Source: Streptomyces sp. AA1529 (lineage in GTDB: Bacteria; Actinomycetota; Actinomycetes; Streptomycetales; Streptomycetaceae). From it: a stretch of DNA of 49,169 nt. How positions within the stretch are numbered: position 1 is the stretch's first letter; every line of letters starts with the position of its first letter. This document shows, one piece after another, positions 25,290 through 33,458 of this stretch. The stretch is taken from positions 1-49,169 of the forward strand of contig NZ_ALAP01000067.1 in the NCBI RefSeq assembly GCF_000280905.1, in the 5' to 3' direction. The notes under the pieces are model-generated. The model saw only the letters and a list, made by a program, of their open reading frames with translations, had not been told where the DNA came from and made no database searches. A program made the translations under genes and the position numbers.

Positions 25290-25656
25290 GACGACTCCTG
25301 ATCGACGACCGCCCCCTCGGCAGTCCCGCCATGGAACCGTAGTGGACCGAGCCACCCGCGGAACGCCAGCCGGAGCGACGCCCGGAGGCAGAGGAGCGGT
25401 CAGAGCCCGTGTACCAATGGACTGGCCACCCGACAGCCTCGTCTGGCACACCCCTTGCTACAGACCGTTCCTCGACAGCCTCACCCTTCCGCTTCGGGCT
25501 TCGTACCGTGCACGAGCACGATGAAGCCGTCGGCGTACCGCACTCATCGCCGGTACCGCGCCAGGCCCGCCAACGTAGGAACGGCCGCTCAGACAGAGAG
25601 AGGTGGCCTGATGGTTGAGTCTCGCGGGCGGTGAAGGTGCGCTATTTTCGTGCCGT
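25290..25656. other. No gene recognised
   Basis: This is the intergenic region between the divergent DUF6236 gene and the truncated gene at 25657. It presumably contains both promoters; I cannot assign boxes with confidence. Confidence 0.45.
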
Positions 25657-25971
25657 ATGGAAGACACCGCCTCACTGCGTCAGGCCGTCCTCGCCTGGCT
25701 TGAACAGGCACCGGACCTGCCCTCGATACCCCAGGCGATCACCGATGTAGCACTGTCGACGCAGCCGGAGTTCGATGCTTTGATCAACGCGGTGGTGGGC
25801 GCCGCGCCGAAATCCGAACACCGCGACCTGTACGGCAAGGCCGATGACGACTGGGTGCCCCGATGGTCCACGCTCCTGGGCGGATCGGGGCTGGGGGATG
25901 CAACCCGTCTGGTTGCCCAGGGGGCGACGGTGCCGGTGGAAGAGGTTGGGGTCTGCTGCATGGTCGGGTGA
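25657..25971 (+). pseudogene. Hypothetical gene truncated by IS3 insertion
   Basis: From ATG 25657 the frame reads MEDTASLRQAVLAWLEQAPDLPSIPQAITDVALSTQPEFDALINAVVGAAPKSEHRDLYG and continues to VPVEE. The inverted repeat of the IS3 element begins at about 25949, so the last residues (VGVCCMVG and the stop) are encoded by the IS. The original C-terminus is lost; I do not find it beyond the right end of the IS. The family is unknown. Confidence 0.6.
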
Positions 25972-26016
25972 CATCTGCTCTGGCTTGCCCGTAGGGCGGC
26001 CTGGAAGGATGTAGCC

Positions 26017-26325
26017 GTGCCAGTTCCCTATCCTCAAGAGTTCCGTGACGACGTGGTCCGCGTCGCGCTCAACCGCGAGAAGGGCGTCACCCTCGCGCAG
26101 ATCGCGATGGACTTCGGCGTCTATGAGATGACGCTGTCGAAGTGGATGCGCCAGGCCGCGGTCGAGGACGGCGAGAAGCCCGGTGTCACCAGGTCTGAGT
26201 CGGCGGAGAACACTGAGCTGAAGAAGCGGGTCCGGCTGCTGGAGCAGGAGAACGAGGTCCTGCGCCGAGCTGCCGCGTATCTGTCGCAGGCGAACTTGCC
26301 GGGAAAAGGCTCTACCCGCTCGTGA
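26017..26325 (+). CDS. IS3-family transposase OrfA
   Basis: This protein of 102 aa starts at GTG 26017 with GGAAGGAT upstream. The DNA-binding domain reads YPQEFRDDVVRVALNREKGVTLAQIAMDFGVYEMTLSKWMRQAAVEDG and is followed by a coiled coil (TELKKRVRLLEQENEVLRRAAAYLSQ). Its TGA overlaps the OrfB start (GTGA at 26322-26325), so here OrfB is translated by coupling rather than only as a fusion. Confidence 0.92.
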   Translation: MPVPYPQEFRDDVVRVALNREKGVTLAQIAMDFGVYEMTLSKWMRQAAVEDGEKPGVTRSESAENTELKKRVRLLEQENEVLRRAAAYLSQANLPGKGSTRS

Positions 26326-27179
26326 GAGAGCTTGCCGCCGACGGAGTCCCCGTCGCGGTCGCGTGCCGGATGCTCACGCTCTCCCGCCAGCACTACTACC
26401 GCTGGCTGTCTCAGCCCGTGACCGATGCCGAGGTCACCGTGGCCTACCGCGCGAATGCGCTGTTCGACGCCCACCGCGACGACCCCGAGTTCGGCTACCG
26501 CTTTCTCGCCGGGGAGGCCGAGACGGCCGGGGAGCGCATGAGCGAGCGGACCGCGTGGCGGATCTGCCGGGACAACGCCTGGTGGTCGGCCTTCGGGAAG
26601 AAGCGATCGAAGAACGGCAAGAGACCGGGTTCGGCCGTGCACGATGATTTCGTCCAGCGCGACTTCACCGCCGATGCCCCGAACCAGCTGTGGCTGACCG
26701 ACATCACCGAACACCCCACGAGCCAGGGCAAGCTGTACCTGTGCGCGGTCAAGGACGCCTTCTCCGGCCGGATCGTCGGCTACTCCATCGACAACCGGAT
26801 GAAGGCCCGCCTCGCGGTGAACGCGCTGGACAGCGCGGTCGCCAGAAGAGGGGACGTGGCCGGCTGCACAGTCCATTCCGACCGCGGATCGCAATTCCGA
26901 TCAAGAAAGTACGTCCACGCTCTGCACCGCCACGGCCTGGCCGGATCCATGGGAAGAGTCGGCTCGGCCGGCGACAACGCTGCCATGGAATCCTTCTTCG
27001 CTCTGCTGCAGAACAACGTCCTCGACCGCCGCACCTGGGCCACCCGGCAGGACCTCCGCACCGCGATCGTCACCTGGATCGAGCGGACCTACCACCGACG
27101 CCGCAGACAACTACGCCTGGGCCGTTTGACCCCCATCGAGTACGAGACCACCATGAAGCCCGCCGCCCTCGCCGCATGA
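26322..27179 (+). CDS. IS3-family transposase OrfB (DDE integrase)
   Basis: This protein of 285 aa carries an HTH_21-like N-terminus (ALFDAHRDDPEFGYRFLAGE...RTAWRICRDNAWWSAFGKKRSKN) and the integrase core with Asp in QLWLTDITEHPTSQGKLYL, Asp in CTVHSDRGSQFRSRK and Glu in AAMESFFALLQNNVLD, ending RRRQLRLGRLTPIEYE. All three catalytic residues are present, so the element may still be mobile. Confidence 0.94.
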   Translation: MRELAADGVPVAVACRMLTLSRQHYYRWLSQPVTDAEVTVAYRANALFDAHRDDPEFGYRFLAGEAETAGERMSERTAWRICRDNAWWSAFGKKRSKNGKRPGSAVHDDFVQRDFTADAPNQLWLTDITEHPTSQGKLYLCAVKDAFSGRIVGYSIDNRMKARLAVNALDSAVARRGDVAGCTVHSDRGSQFRSRKYVHALHRHGLAGSMGRVGSAGDNAAMESFFALLQNNVLDRRTWATRQDLRTAIVTWIERTYHRRRRQLRLGRLTPIEYETTMKPAALAA

Positions 27180-27310
27180 AAACCGACTGTCACCTATACG
27201 TGCAGCAGTCCCGAGTTTCCCTGTCGCGGGCGTAATCCCGTCTCGCTCATGCTTGGCTCGTTGTTGGTCCTGGACCGGCAACGACGGTGGAGCGATCCGG
27301 AGGCGAAGGA

Positions 27311-28013
27311 ATGCGGGAGCTGCAGTATCTGTCCGTGGCGAAGCTCGATGACTTTTATGAGCGGCCGCGAAGACGCTTCACGGAGCGGCCCGTTGAGGCC
27401 GCCCTCCCTGGTCTCCCAGTTCTACACAAAATACAAAGGCGCCGCTTTCGTCCCCGCCCTGCGCCAGGTCCTCGAGGCCGTCACGACCGGCGGCATCACC
27501 GACATCCCCGAACTGGCTGCCCTCGCCGCACGGCACATCACCCGCCGCACCACCGCCAAGGGCACCCGCGCCCGGGTCCGCAGCAAGGCTGTACTGATCA
27601 CTCCCACCGGCACCGGCACCGGCACCGGCCGCGTCGCCGCCCAGGCCATCGCCTCCGGCTCCGCCCGCCTGCGCCCCCTGATCGCCGAAGCCGCGAGCCG
27701 CGGCCTCAAACTCGCCTTCACCGTCCGCCTGCACAGAGCCGGCTACGTGATGCCGTCGGGCAGCCGCACGGACTCGCCCGGTATCCGCCGCGACGTCGTC
27801 CAGCGCACCGACCACACCGAGGAACGCTCCTACGGCTCCGCCGCCACTGGTGGCTTCGACGCCGCCGACTTCGCCCAGCGTGTCGACGCCGCCGGGGGAG
27901 ACGTCACCGCGGCCGTCCAGCAGTGGCTCATCGAGACCGGACGCATCCACACGGACGCCCGCATCGTCCACCTTGAGGTACGGACCTGGCGGCCTCGCTC
28001 GGAACAGTCCTAA
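27311..28013 (+). pseudogene. Hypothetical gene with N-terminal frameshift
   Basis: ATG 27311 has a strong ribosome site (GGAGGCGAAGGA) and starts MRELQYLSVAKLDDFYERPRRRFTERPVEAALP. At about 27400 the coding text moves to the next frame (SQFYTKYKGAAFVPALRQVLEAVTTGGITDIPELAALAARHITRRTTAKG...) and runs to the TAA at 28013. The second part includes a GTGTGTG-type Thr/Gly repeat (ITPTGTGTGTGRV) and ends HTDARIVHLEVRTWRPRSEQS. No family is recognised. It is either a frameshifted gene or one with a base-calling error near 27400. Confidence 0.5.
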
Positions 28014-28147
28014 CGTGTCCTTCCGGCGCATCATCGGTGTCCCGGCCGAGGGGCCGGGACGATCTGAGATGCGTCAGTGGCTCCGCGAGCACTTCCAAGG
28101 GATGCAAGGGGGTTGCCAACTGTCGACACCGCGTGGTGACCACCAGC

Positions 28148-28348
28148 GTGAGTGCCGACCCCGTCGATATGGCGATCGTCGACGACACCGGCGTGCTGCT
28201 GCTGAGCGCAGACGGAAATTCCGTGAGCACGCAAATGTTGAAAGAAGTCGAAGCAGTCGATTTATTTCGGGACTACTACGCTTCCTGGTGGGCGTCATCC
28301 GAGACTCTGGAGAGTTATGCCGAACGTACCGGCCTGATGAATGCTTAA
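28148..28348 (+). pseudogene. Possible C-terminal fragment of an HTH regulator
   Basis: The short frame reads VSADPVDMAIVDDTGVLLLSADGNSVSTQMLKEVEAVDLFRDYYASWWASSETLESYAE. The pattern of a short beta hairpin with an invariant-looking 'D-x-x-V/A-L-L' strand, followed by a helix carrying a Y-x-x-x-W pair, recalls the end of TrmB/LuxR-like regulators of Streptomyces. It has no N-terminal partner here. Low certainty. Confidence 0.3.
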
Positions 28349-28394
28349 CGCGGAAAATCAAGCGGGGCGCGGATCTCAGGAGCACGATCGTTGG

Positions 28395-28530
28395 TCAGGT
28401 CATGAACGGGTAGTTGTGCTGGTCAGGGGAGAGGGGTTCGCGTTCCCTTCGGGCCTGAAGGTCCAGCACCGCGGGAAGTCGCCGTTGCTGAAGAGTGCGC
28501 GGAGGGGGAGGACGGCTTTGAATGGCTAAC
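28395..28530 (-). pseudogene. Second ISKra4-like transposase C-terminal scrap
   Basis: The minus strand reads VLPLRALFSNGDFPRCWTF and, after a frameshift, RREREPLSPDQHNYPFMT with TGA at 28395. It resembles the scrap at 19983-20090 (LQLRALITNGDFEDYWIF...PDQQDYSLTA) in motif order and in the SPDQ end. It abuts the 3-prime end of the defence-like operon, 74 bp beyond the helicase stop codon. Confidence 0.5.
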
Positions 28531-28603
28531 ACAATCCGGGCGTACTTGTGTGTCCGCGTGGCGGCCTGCGTGGGCAGCACGGCACCGGCGCGGATGTGCC
28601 GGA

Positions 28604-29929
28604 TCAGGCGGGGATACGGTGCTGGGCGAGTTTGGCCAGCATGACGTGGTTGGCTTCCCAGCCGTCGGGGAATTTGGCCGCCACGGACAGGTGGACGGGG
28701 TCGGTGGAGGGGTGGTTGTCGAGGAGGTCGGCGATTCCTGCGCGGGCGACGACGATGCATGCCTGCCGGTGGCGTGAGGCCAGGACGCACAGCCGTCCGG
28801 CTTCGAGGTGGAAGGCGGTGGCGTCGCGTCGGCCGGACAGCGGGTGCACGACGATGACGACTTCGAACTCGCGGCCCTGCAGCCGGTTCGCGGTGTCGAC
28901 CGACACCTTCGGTGCGTCCGGGTGTCCGGTCCGGGAGAGGGCGGCGCGGACCAGGTCGGCCTGGTCGCGGTGGGCGACGCCGATGGCGATGTCGGCGGCG
29001 TCCAGGTCGCGGCCGTCGGGGTTGCGTTCGCAGCGGGAGACTGCTCCGCGGGTCAGGAGCCGGGCGGCGAGGTGCGCGGCTGCCCGGATGGTTTCGGTGT
29101 CGGTGCGCGGGACGTGGCGGCGGGGCAGTTCGTGCAGGGCCCAGCCGGTGGTGAAGGCCATCGCGAGGGTCTCGTCCAGGCTCGTGTTGCGCAGTCCGGG
29201 AGTGCGGAACGCCAAGGAGCGGGCGCCGGTGTGGGTTCCGGCGGTGAAGTCGGTGAACGGGTAGAAGGCCTGGGAGACGGTGGGGGCGGCGGTAAGCGGC
29301 AGGCGCCAGGACACCGGCAGCCGGTGCACGGGGATGTGCGGGTTGTGCTCCAGCATCACGCTGACGCCGTTCTGCGTCGGGTCGTGCGGCAGCCCGATCC
29401 AGCGTTCGGTGTCGACGATGGTGAACGGGTCCAGTTGGCCGGGGTCGCCGACGAACAGGCCCCTGTCGAAGCGTTCGACGAGTTGCAGGAGCATGTCCGA
29501 GCGCATCTGGTAGGCCTCGTCCAGGATGGCCCAGCCGAACGTGCCGTCGTGCACGGTGGCCCACTTGGCGGAGGTGCCGACGATGATCTGACAGCCGGAC
29601 AGGTCGGCCAGGGTGCGGCCGATGGTGGTGTTAGTCAGTCCGTCCAGTGCTGGTGGCGGGCTGTAGTCGCTGGCGCTCAGGCGACCGAGGGGGATGCCGG
29701 GGTGGTTGTCGGCGAGCTTCTTGACCAGGTCGTCGACCTGATTGTTGGTCTGAGCGATGATGATGGGCCGCTCGCCGCCTGCGGCGAGTTCCTGGGCGGC
29801 GCGGACCACGAGGGTGCTCTTGCCGGCGCCGGGCGGGGAGTCGACGACGACCGCCCTGTGGCGTGCGTCGGCCAGGTCGGACAGGATCGCCGTTGTGGCG
29901 GCGCCGGCGGCGGTGCTGTCAGTTTTCAT
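28604..29929 (-). CDS. SF1 (UPF1/DNA2-like) helicase core
   Basis: This ATP-dependent helicase of 441 aa consists almost only of the two RecA folds. Motif I is SPPGAGKST (31-39), Ia AQTNNQVDDL (59-68), II ILDEAYQ (135-141, DEA-box), III GDPGQLDP (161-168), IV PVSWRLP, V VDTANRLQGREFEVVIVVH and VI LCVLASRHRQACIVVA. The TAN-x-LQG-x-E pattern and the DEAY box place it with the UPF1-like SF1B branch, which includes DNA2 and IGHMBP2. There is no beta-barrel (1B) insertion of its own; that may be supplied by the upstream gene, whose stop codon lies 11 bp inside this gene. It is the last gene of the leftward operon and probably translocates on single-stranded DNA. Confidence 0.9.
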   Translation of the reverse strand: MKTDSTAAGAATTAILSDLADARHRAVVVDSPPGAGKSTLVVRAAQELAAGGERPIIIAQTNNQVDDLVKKLADNHPGIPLGRLSASDYSPPPALDGLTNTTIGRTLADLSGCQIIVGTSAKWATVHDGTFGWAILDEAYQMRSDMLLQLVERFDRGLFVGDPGQLDPFTIVDTERWIGLPHDPTQNGVSVMLEHNPHIPVHRLPVSWRLPLTAAPTVSQAFYPFTDFTAGTHTGARSLAFRTPGLRNTSLDETLAMAFTTGWALHELPRRHVPRTDTETIRAAAHLAARLLTRGAVSRCERNPDGRDLDAADIAIGVAHRDQADLVRAALSRTGHPDAPKVSVDTANRLQGREFEVVIVVHPLSGRRDATAFHLEAGRLCVLASRHRQACIVVARAGIADLLDNHPSTDPVHLSVAAKFPDGWEANHVMLAKLAQHRIPA

Positions 29930-31427
29930 GTCCCCACTCCTCTGCGGCGGCGTCCTCGGGCACGCCTGCGTCGTCCGGACCATCGGCGGTGACGCGGTGC
30001 GTCCACGGGGTGCGAGCGGGGTCCGGGAAGTTCGGTGTCGGGCGCCACCCCGGGTCGGGAAGATAGGCGATGTCCTGGTCCAGGACTGGAACGGTGCCCG
30101 CCTTCGGAGTGAGGGCTCGGCCCATTCCGGCGGTGACCTCCACCGTGACAAGTGTCGCCTCGCCGTCGGGGACAACGGAGACGATGACGGCCTTGTGGCC
30201 GGCCGGCATGGACGGGCTGACCAGCTTGGTGCCGGGGGCCAGGCGCAGAGGGTCCTGGGCGCGGACGCTGGCGCGCGGGCGCGGCACCCGCCTGTTCTTG
30301 TCCGTGGTGACGATCCGGTCGGGCTCGGCCTCCACGACCGTTCCGGCGAACGCCTCTCCGCCGCTGCGCCGGTCGGCCAGCACGAACGGGTCGTCGAAGG
30401 CCATGGCGGCCTCGAAGTCGGCGAGGGACCGCTCGAGTCGACTCAAACGCCGTGCCGCGCTGATCGCGGTGTCCCGCTTGCGCTGGGGGAGACCGTCGGT
30501 GTCCTGGTAGTCGGAGTAGTCGGTGAAGAGCCGGCAGTCGTGGTCGTGACGCCGGGCGGTCTGTGGTGCCTCGGGGACGGACCGCAGCAGCGAGATGGCT
30601 GTCCACATCAAGCGCCAGGTGGGCTTGAGTTGTTCCGCGAGTAGATCGGACAGCTCCCTTTGGGCGGCGGCCAGCGCGTGCGGGTCGCCGAGTATGTGAG
30701 CGGCGTCGAACCGTTTGATGGCCGGTGCCAGGTCGCGGTTGTCGAACTCCGGCGACGTTGCCGGGCCAGCTGGCGGGCACACGTCCGGGTTCTCCGCTTC
30801 CTCCAGCGCCTGCTGGACGCTCACCCCGGGCGGGGGAGCGATCCAGGCCATGAGCGAGGCCAGGTTCTGGTCCTCCAGCGCGCTCTGGCCGGTGGCCCAG
30901 TGTTCGGTGAGCAGCGTGGTCAGGGGGCGCAGCATGGAGGTGCCGGCCGTCTCGGCGGTCTCGACCAGGAAGGTCAGCCACACGCCGAACTCGGGGACGA
31001 CGTCCGGCACGGCGTAGGGGCCGGAGGTCGAGCGGAAGCGGCACATGCGGCCGAGGTCGGCCAGCGCCTTGATGCCGCCCGGGTTGGGGACGAGGATCTG
31101 CGGGACATCGGTGTACCGGGAGCGTTCGCCCTCACCGCGGCGGTGCTGGCGGTGCGAGTCGATGTAGTCCATCACGTGCCGGCCCAGGTCGGCGGCGAAG
31201 GCGAATCGCTGGTCACGGTTGCGGGGCTGCGGCACGGTCAGCAGGGTCATGTCCCTCTTGGCGGTGCCGATCATGGCCGCCAGCGGGGCCCCGGCTTCGC
31301 CGGCCATCGTCAGCGGAATGACGACCAGCGGGCGGTCCGACAGGCGGTGGTGGCGGAACGCGGTCCGGGGGACGGCCGTCATGGTGTCCATCGCCTCCGC
31401 GTGCGCCAGCGCCGACAGCATGCTCAT
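29919..31427 (-). CDS. Helicase-associated protein with possible C-terminal beta-barrel
   Basis: This protein of 502 aa is of no family I can name. The N-terminal ~250 residues are alpha/beta (PLVVIPLTMAGEAGAPLAAMIGTAKRDMTLL...DVPQILVPNPGGIKALADLGRMCRF). A helical middle follows (AAISAARRLSRLERSLADFEAAMAF). The last ~140 residues are strand-rich (AFAGTVVEAEPDRIVTTD...RASVRAQDPLRLAPGTKLVSPSMPAGHKAVIVSVVPDGEATLVTVEVT), with the look of the small barrel (domain 1B) that UPF1/DNA2 helicases use to grip DNA. Its ATG overlaps the nuclease stop by ATGA and its own end overlaps the helicase start, so the three are translationally coupled. I infer that it forms one complex with the nuclease and helicase. 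Confidence 0.75.
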   Translation of the reverse strand: MSMLSALAHAEAMDTMTAVPRTAFRHHRLSDRPLVVIPLTMAGEAGAPLAAMIGTAKRDMTLLTVPQPRNRDQRFAFAADLGRHVMDYIDSHRQHRRGEGERSRYTDVPQILVPNPGGIKALADLGRMCRFRSTSGPYAVPDVVPEFGVWLTFLVETAETAGTSMLRPLTTLLTEHWATGQSALEDQNLASLMAWIAPPPGVSVQQALEEAENPDVCPPAGPATSPEFDNRDLAPAIKRFDAAHILGDPHALAAAQRELSDLLAEQLKPTWRLMWTAISLLRSVPEAPQTARRHDHDCRLFTDYSDYQDTDGLPQRKRDTAISAARRLSRLERSLADFEAAMAFDDPFVLADRRSGGEAFAGTVVEAEPDRIVTTDKNRRVPRPRASVRAQDPLRLAPGTKLVSPSMPAGHKAVIVSVVPDGEATLVTVEVTAGMGRALTPKAGTVPVLDQDIAYLPDPGWRPTPNFPDPARTPWTHRVTADGPDDAGVPEDAAAEEWGHEN

Positions 31428-32581
31428 GCGACACCCCCGTAGGCTTCGGTCAACTCGTCGCGCAGCCGGGCGGCGTGCCGCAGCGCGGCGGCCATGTCGC
31501 TCTGATCCTCCGTCGGTGTCAGCTGTCCGCGGGCCAGCCCCAGGGCCATGGTGGCGGTGTCGATGCCGCCGAGCTGCTCGCGCACCGCGGGGCCGAGCAC
31601 GTCCAGCGAGGCCTCCGAGCGGGCGTGGGCGCGGCAGTGGAAGGCCATCTCGCAGTGGTTGAGGCAGTCCGGGCGGTACGTCGCGGGCACCTGCTCCACG
31701 GCCGCGGCCAGTTCTTCGGCCGGGCGGCGGGGCTGTTGCTTCTTCTTGGGGAGCGTGAGGTCGAGGTCGAGGTCGAAGGTCAGGTCCTCGGGCAATAGGT
31801 CCACGAGGTCGCTGATGCGCTCGATGCGGGACAGCTGGCGGGTCAGGGCGGCCACCTGCTTGCGGGCGTCCACGAACGCCGCGGTCGGCCGGTTGGTGAA
31901 GTCCTTCGGTGCGACCAGCACGATGGTGTCGGAGACGGCCTCCGTGTTCATCCCGTGCTGCGCGAGGAGGGCGCGCAACGCGATGATGTAGGCGCATGCC
32001 TGGGTCGTCGCCGCCCGCACCTGGGCCGGGTCGGCCTGTCCGTCGATGATCGGGAAGCTCTTGATCTCGACGATGTAGAAGCGGCCGTCGATGCGGAAGG
32101 CAACCAGGTCCGGTTCCAGGAACGCGCCCTCGCCGCCGACCTGGAGGTGCAGCAGCGGGTGGTCGAACAGGGTGCCCTCGCCGTTTCCCCGGGCCGCCCC
32201 CAGCAGGACCTCGGCGGTGCGATCGCGGCGGGCGTCTTTGTCGCCGGCGCCGCCGACCTCGTTCAGGTCCAGGTAGGCCACCTCGGGCAGCGTCAGCTTG
32301 AGGGTCTCGCGCAGGACGCGCAGGAGTTCGGCGCATCCGTTGTCCTTCACCATCGCCTCGAAGGCGTTGCCGCGGGCGAAGGCGAAGGCAGACTGGCCGA
32401 AGGGGGACGGGTAGCCGATGTGCGCGGCGATCCCGGCCTTGTCGGCCCCGGAGGCGTCCAGCAGGGCCCGCAGCGTGCAGCGCGGGTTGTTCTCCAGGGC
32501 GGCCAGCGACCGGGCGTTGTAGGACAGCCGTGGTGAAGATCCGCGCAGTGCGTCCAGGCGGCCGTTGACGGGTGGTTTCAC
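31424..32581 (-). CDS. Cas4/RecB-like PD-(D/E)XK nuclease with Fe-S cluster cysteines
   Basis: This protein of 385 aa starts at GTG 32581. Nuclease motifs are in order: motif I RGNAFE (Glu75, in place of the usual His), motif II FLEPDLVAF (Asp158), motif III YIVEIKSF (Glu172-x-Lys174) and the RecB-family QxxxY motif QACAY (Gln194, Tyr198). Cys35 (NNPRCTL) near the N-terminus and Cys306-x3-Cys310-x5-Cys316 (DCLNHCEMAFHC) near the C-terminus form the 'iron staple' arrangement of Cas4, AddB and DNA2. A region of acidic repeats (LTFDLDLDLTLPKKK) lies between. It should be a 4Fe-4S single-strand or flap nuclease. It is coupled (ATGA) to the downstream gene. It is not a CRISPR Cas4: no cas1 or cas2 is present. 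Confidence 0.9.
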   Translation of the reverse strand: MKPPVNGRLDALRGSSPRLSYNARSLAALENNPRCTLRALLDASGADKAGIAAHIGYPSPFGQSAFAFARGNAFEAMVKDNGCAELLRVLRETLKLTLPEVAYLDLNEVGGAGDKDARRDRTAEVLLGAARGNGEGTLFDHPLLHLQVGGEGAFLEPDLVAFRIDGRFYIVEIKSFPIIDGQADPAQVRAATTQACAYIIALRALLAQHGMNTEAVSDTIVLVAPKDFTNRPTAAFVDARKQVAALTRQLSRIERISDLVDLLPEDLTFDLDLDLTLPKKKQQPRRPAEELAAAVEQVPATYRPDCLNHCEMAFHCRAHARSEASLDVLGPAVREQLGGIDTATMALGLARGQLTPTEDQSDMAAALRHAARLRDELTEAYGGVA

Positions 32582-32615
32582 GGTGGTGGAGATCCTTGCG
32601 AGGGAGGGGACGGGG

Positions 32616-33458
32616 TCAGGCCCGGGCCCGCAGAGGCGTGACGTTCTGCGGGGGTGCGCCGAACAGTTGCTGGGCTTCGTCCAACGTGCGTGCCTGTCGT
32701 GAGGCTTCGGAGCGGACCGCGCGGTCGGCGTCGAGGTGCACGGCCAGCTCGGCCCGGGCGGCGTCGATCACCTGTTGCACATCCAGTGCGCTCTGATGTC
32801 CCGGGGTGCTTGCGGGCATGGCGTCGGGGATGTTCGCGGCGAAGCGCCACAGCAACTGCAGGGCCGCTGGGCCGGGATCGCCTCCGGCTGACGTCTCGGC
32901 GGCGTGGACGGCCTCGCCGATGCGGATGGCTCCGGTGAGGAAGTCGACGCGTAGAGACAGCGGGCCGATAATGCGCTGTTCCAGCGGCCAGGTGCTGATG
33001 GTGAGAAGCGCCCGCACCGGCGTCAGCGTGTCGTGGGCCAGTGCCGAGCAGAGATAGTAGGGCCGGGATCCGGGGCTGGACTGATAGGACCGCGCCTCGT
33101 CGCGGCGCAGGCTGGACAGCTTGGACGTGGACAACTCGCCGGGGAAGAACGCTTCGTGCACCCCAACGATCAGCTTGGGGGCGGCCGGGGTGCCGAGCAG
33201 CATCAGCGCGCGGTGGACGTGTTCGCGTGCCGGGAGCTGCGAGCCGAAGGCGGCCGGTGGCGTGTCCGGCACGGGGCGAGGTGGCGGCGCGGGGGCCGGC
33301 TCGCCGGTGTCGATCAGAGTGTCCCAGGCGCGCTCGGCGCGCCGCAGTTGCGCCCGCAGCTCGCTGGCGCGCTCGCTGTCGCCTGCGGCGGAGGCGTCGC
33401 GGATCGCGCGGCGCAGGGTGCTGATGCTGTGCTCCAGGGCGTCCAGAGGATCACTCAT
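32616..33458 (-). CDS. First gene of the leftward operon, coiled-coil protein of unknown function
   Basis: This protein of 280 aa has an N-terminal coiled coil (DALEHSISTLRRAIRDASAAGDSERASELRAQLRRAERAWDTL, residues 5-48) and a proline-rich linker (APAPPPRPVPDTPP). An alpha/beta domain follows (HVHRALMLLGTPAAPKLIVGVHEAFFPGELSTSKLSSLRRDEARSY...RPYYLCSALAH), whose SSLRRDEARSY text resembles a winged-helix recognition region. The end is helical (AARAELAVHLDADRAVRSEASRQARTLDEAQQLFG). No family is recognised. It lies 34 bp before the nuclease gene and starts 100 bp from the divergent mre11-like gene, a position typical for an accessory or regulatory subunit. Confidence 0.75.
   Translation of the reverse strand: MSDPLDALEHSISTLRRAIRDASAAGDSERASELRAQLRRAERAWDTLIDTGEPAPAPPPRPVPDTPPAAFGSQLPAREHVHRALMLLGTPAAPKLIVGVHEAFFPGELSTSKLSSLRRDEARSYQSSPGSRPYYLCSALAHDTLTPVRALLTISTWPLEQRIIGPLSLRVDFLTGAIRIGEAVHAAETSAGGDPGPAALQLLWRFAANIPDAMPASTPGHQSALDVQQVIDAARAELAVHLDADRAVRSEASRQARTLDEAQQLFGAPPQNVTPLRARA

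Larger units (their letters stand above)
25949..27213 (+). mobile_element. Complete IS3-family insertion sequence
   Basis: The ends GGTCTGCTGCATGGTCGGGTGACA (left) and, inverted, GGACTGCTGCACGTATAGGTGACA (right) are imperfect terminal repeats with common GG-CTGCTGCA and GGTGACA. They enclose an open orfA/orfB pair. It differs from the other IS3 element of the window (17021-18341) in ends and protein sequence. It interrupts the gene at 25657. I could not define a target duplication. Confidence 0.85.

Noticed and set aside
28808..29992. 394-aa plus-strand frame opposite the helicase
   Set aside because: Antisense shadow: glycine/valine/arginine-rich, no motif; the minus strand has all seven helicase motifs.
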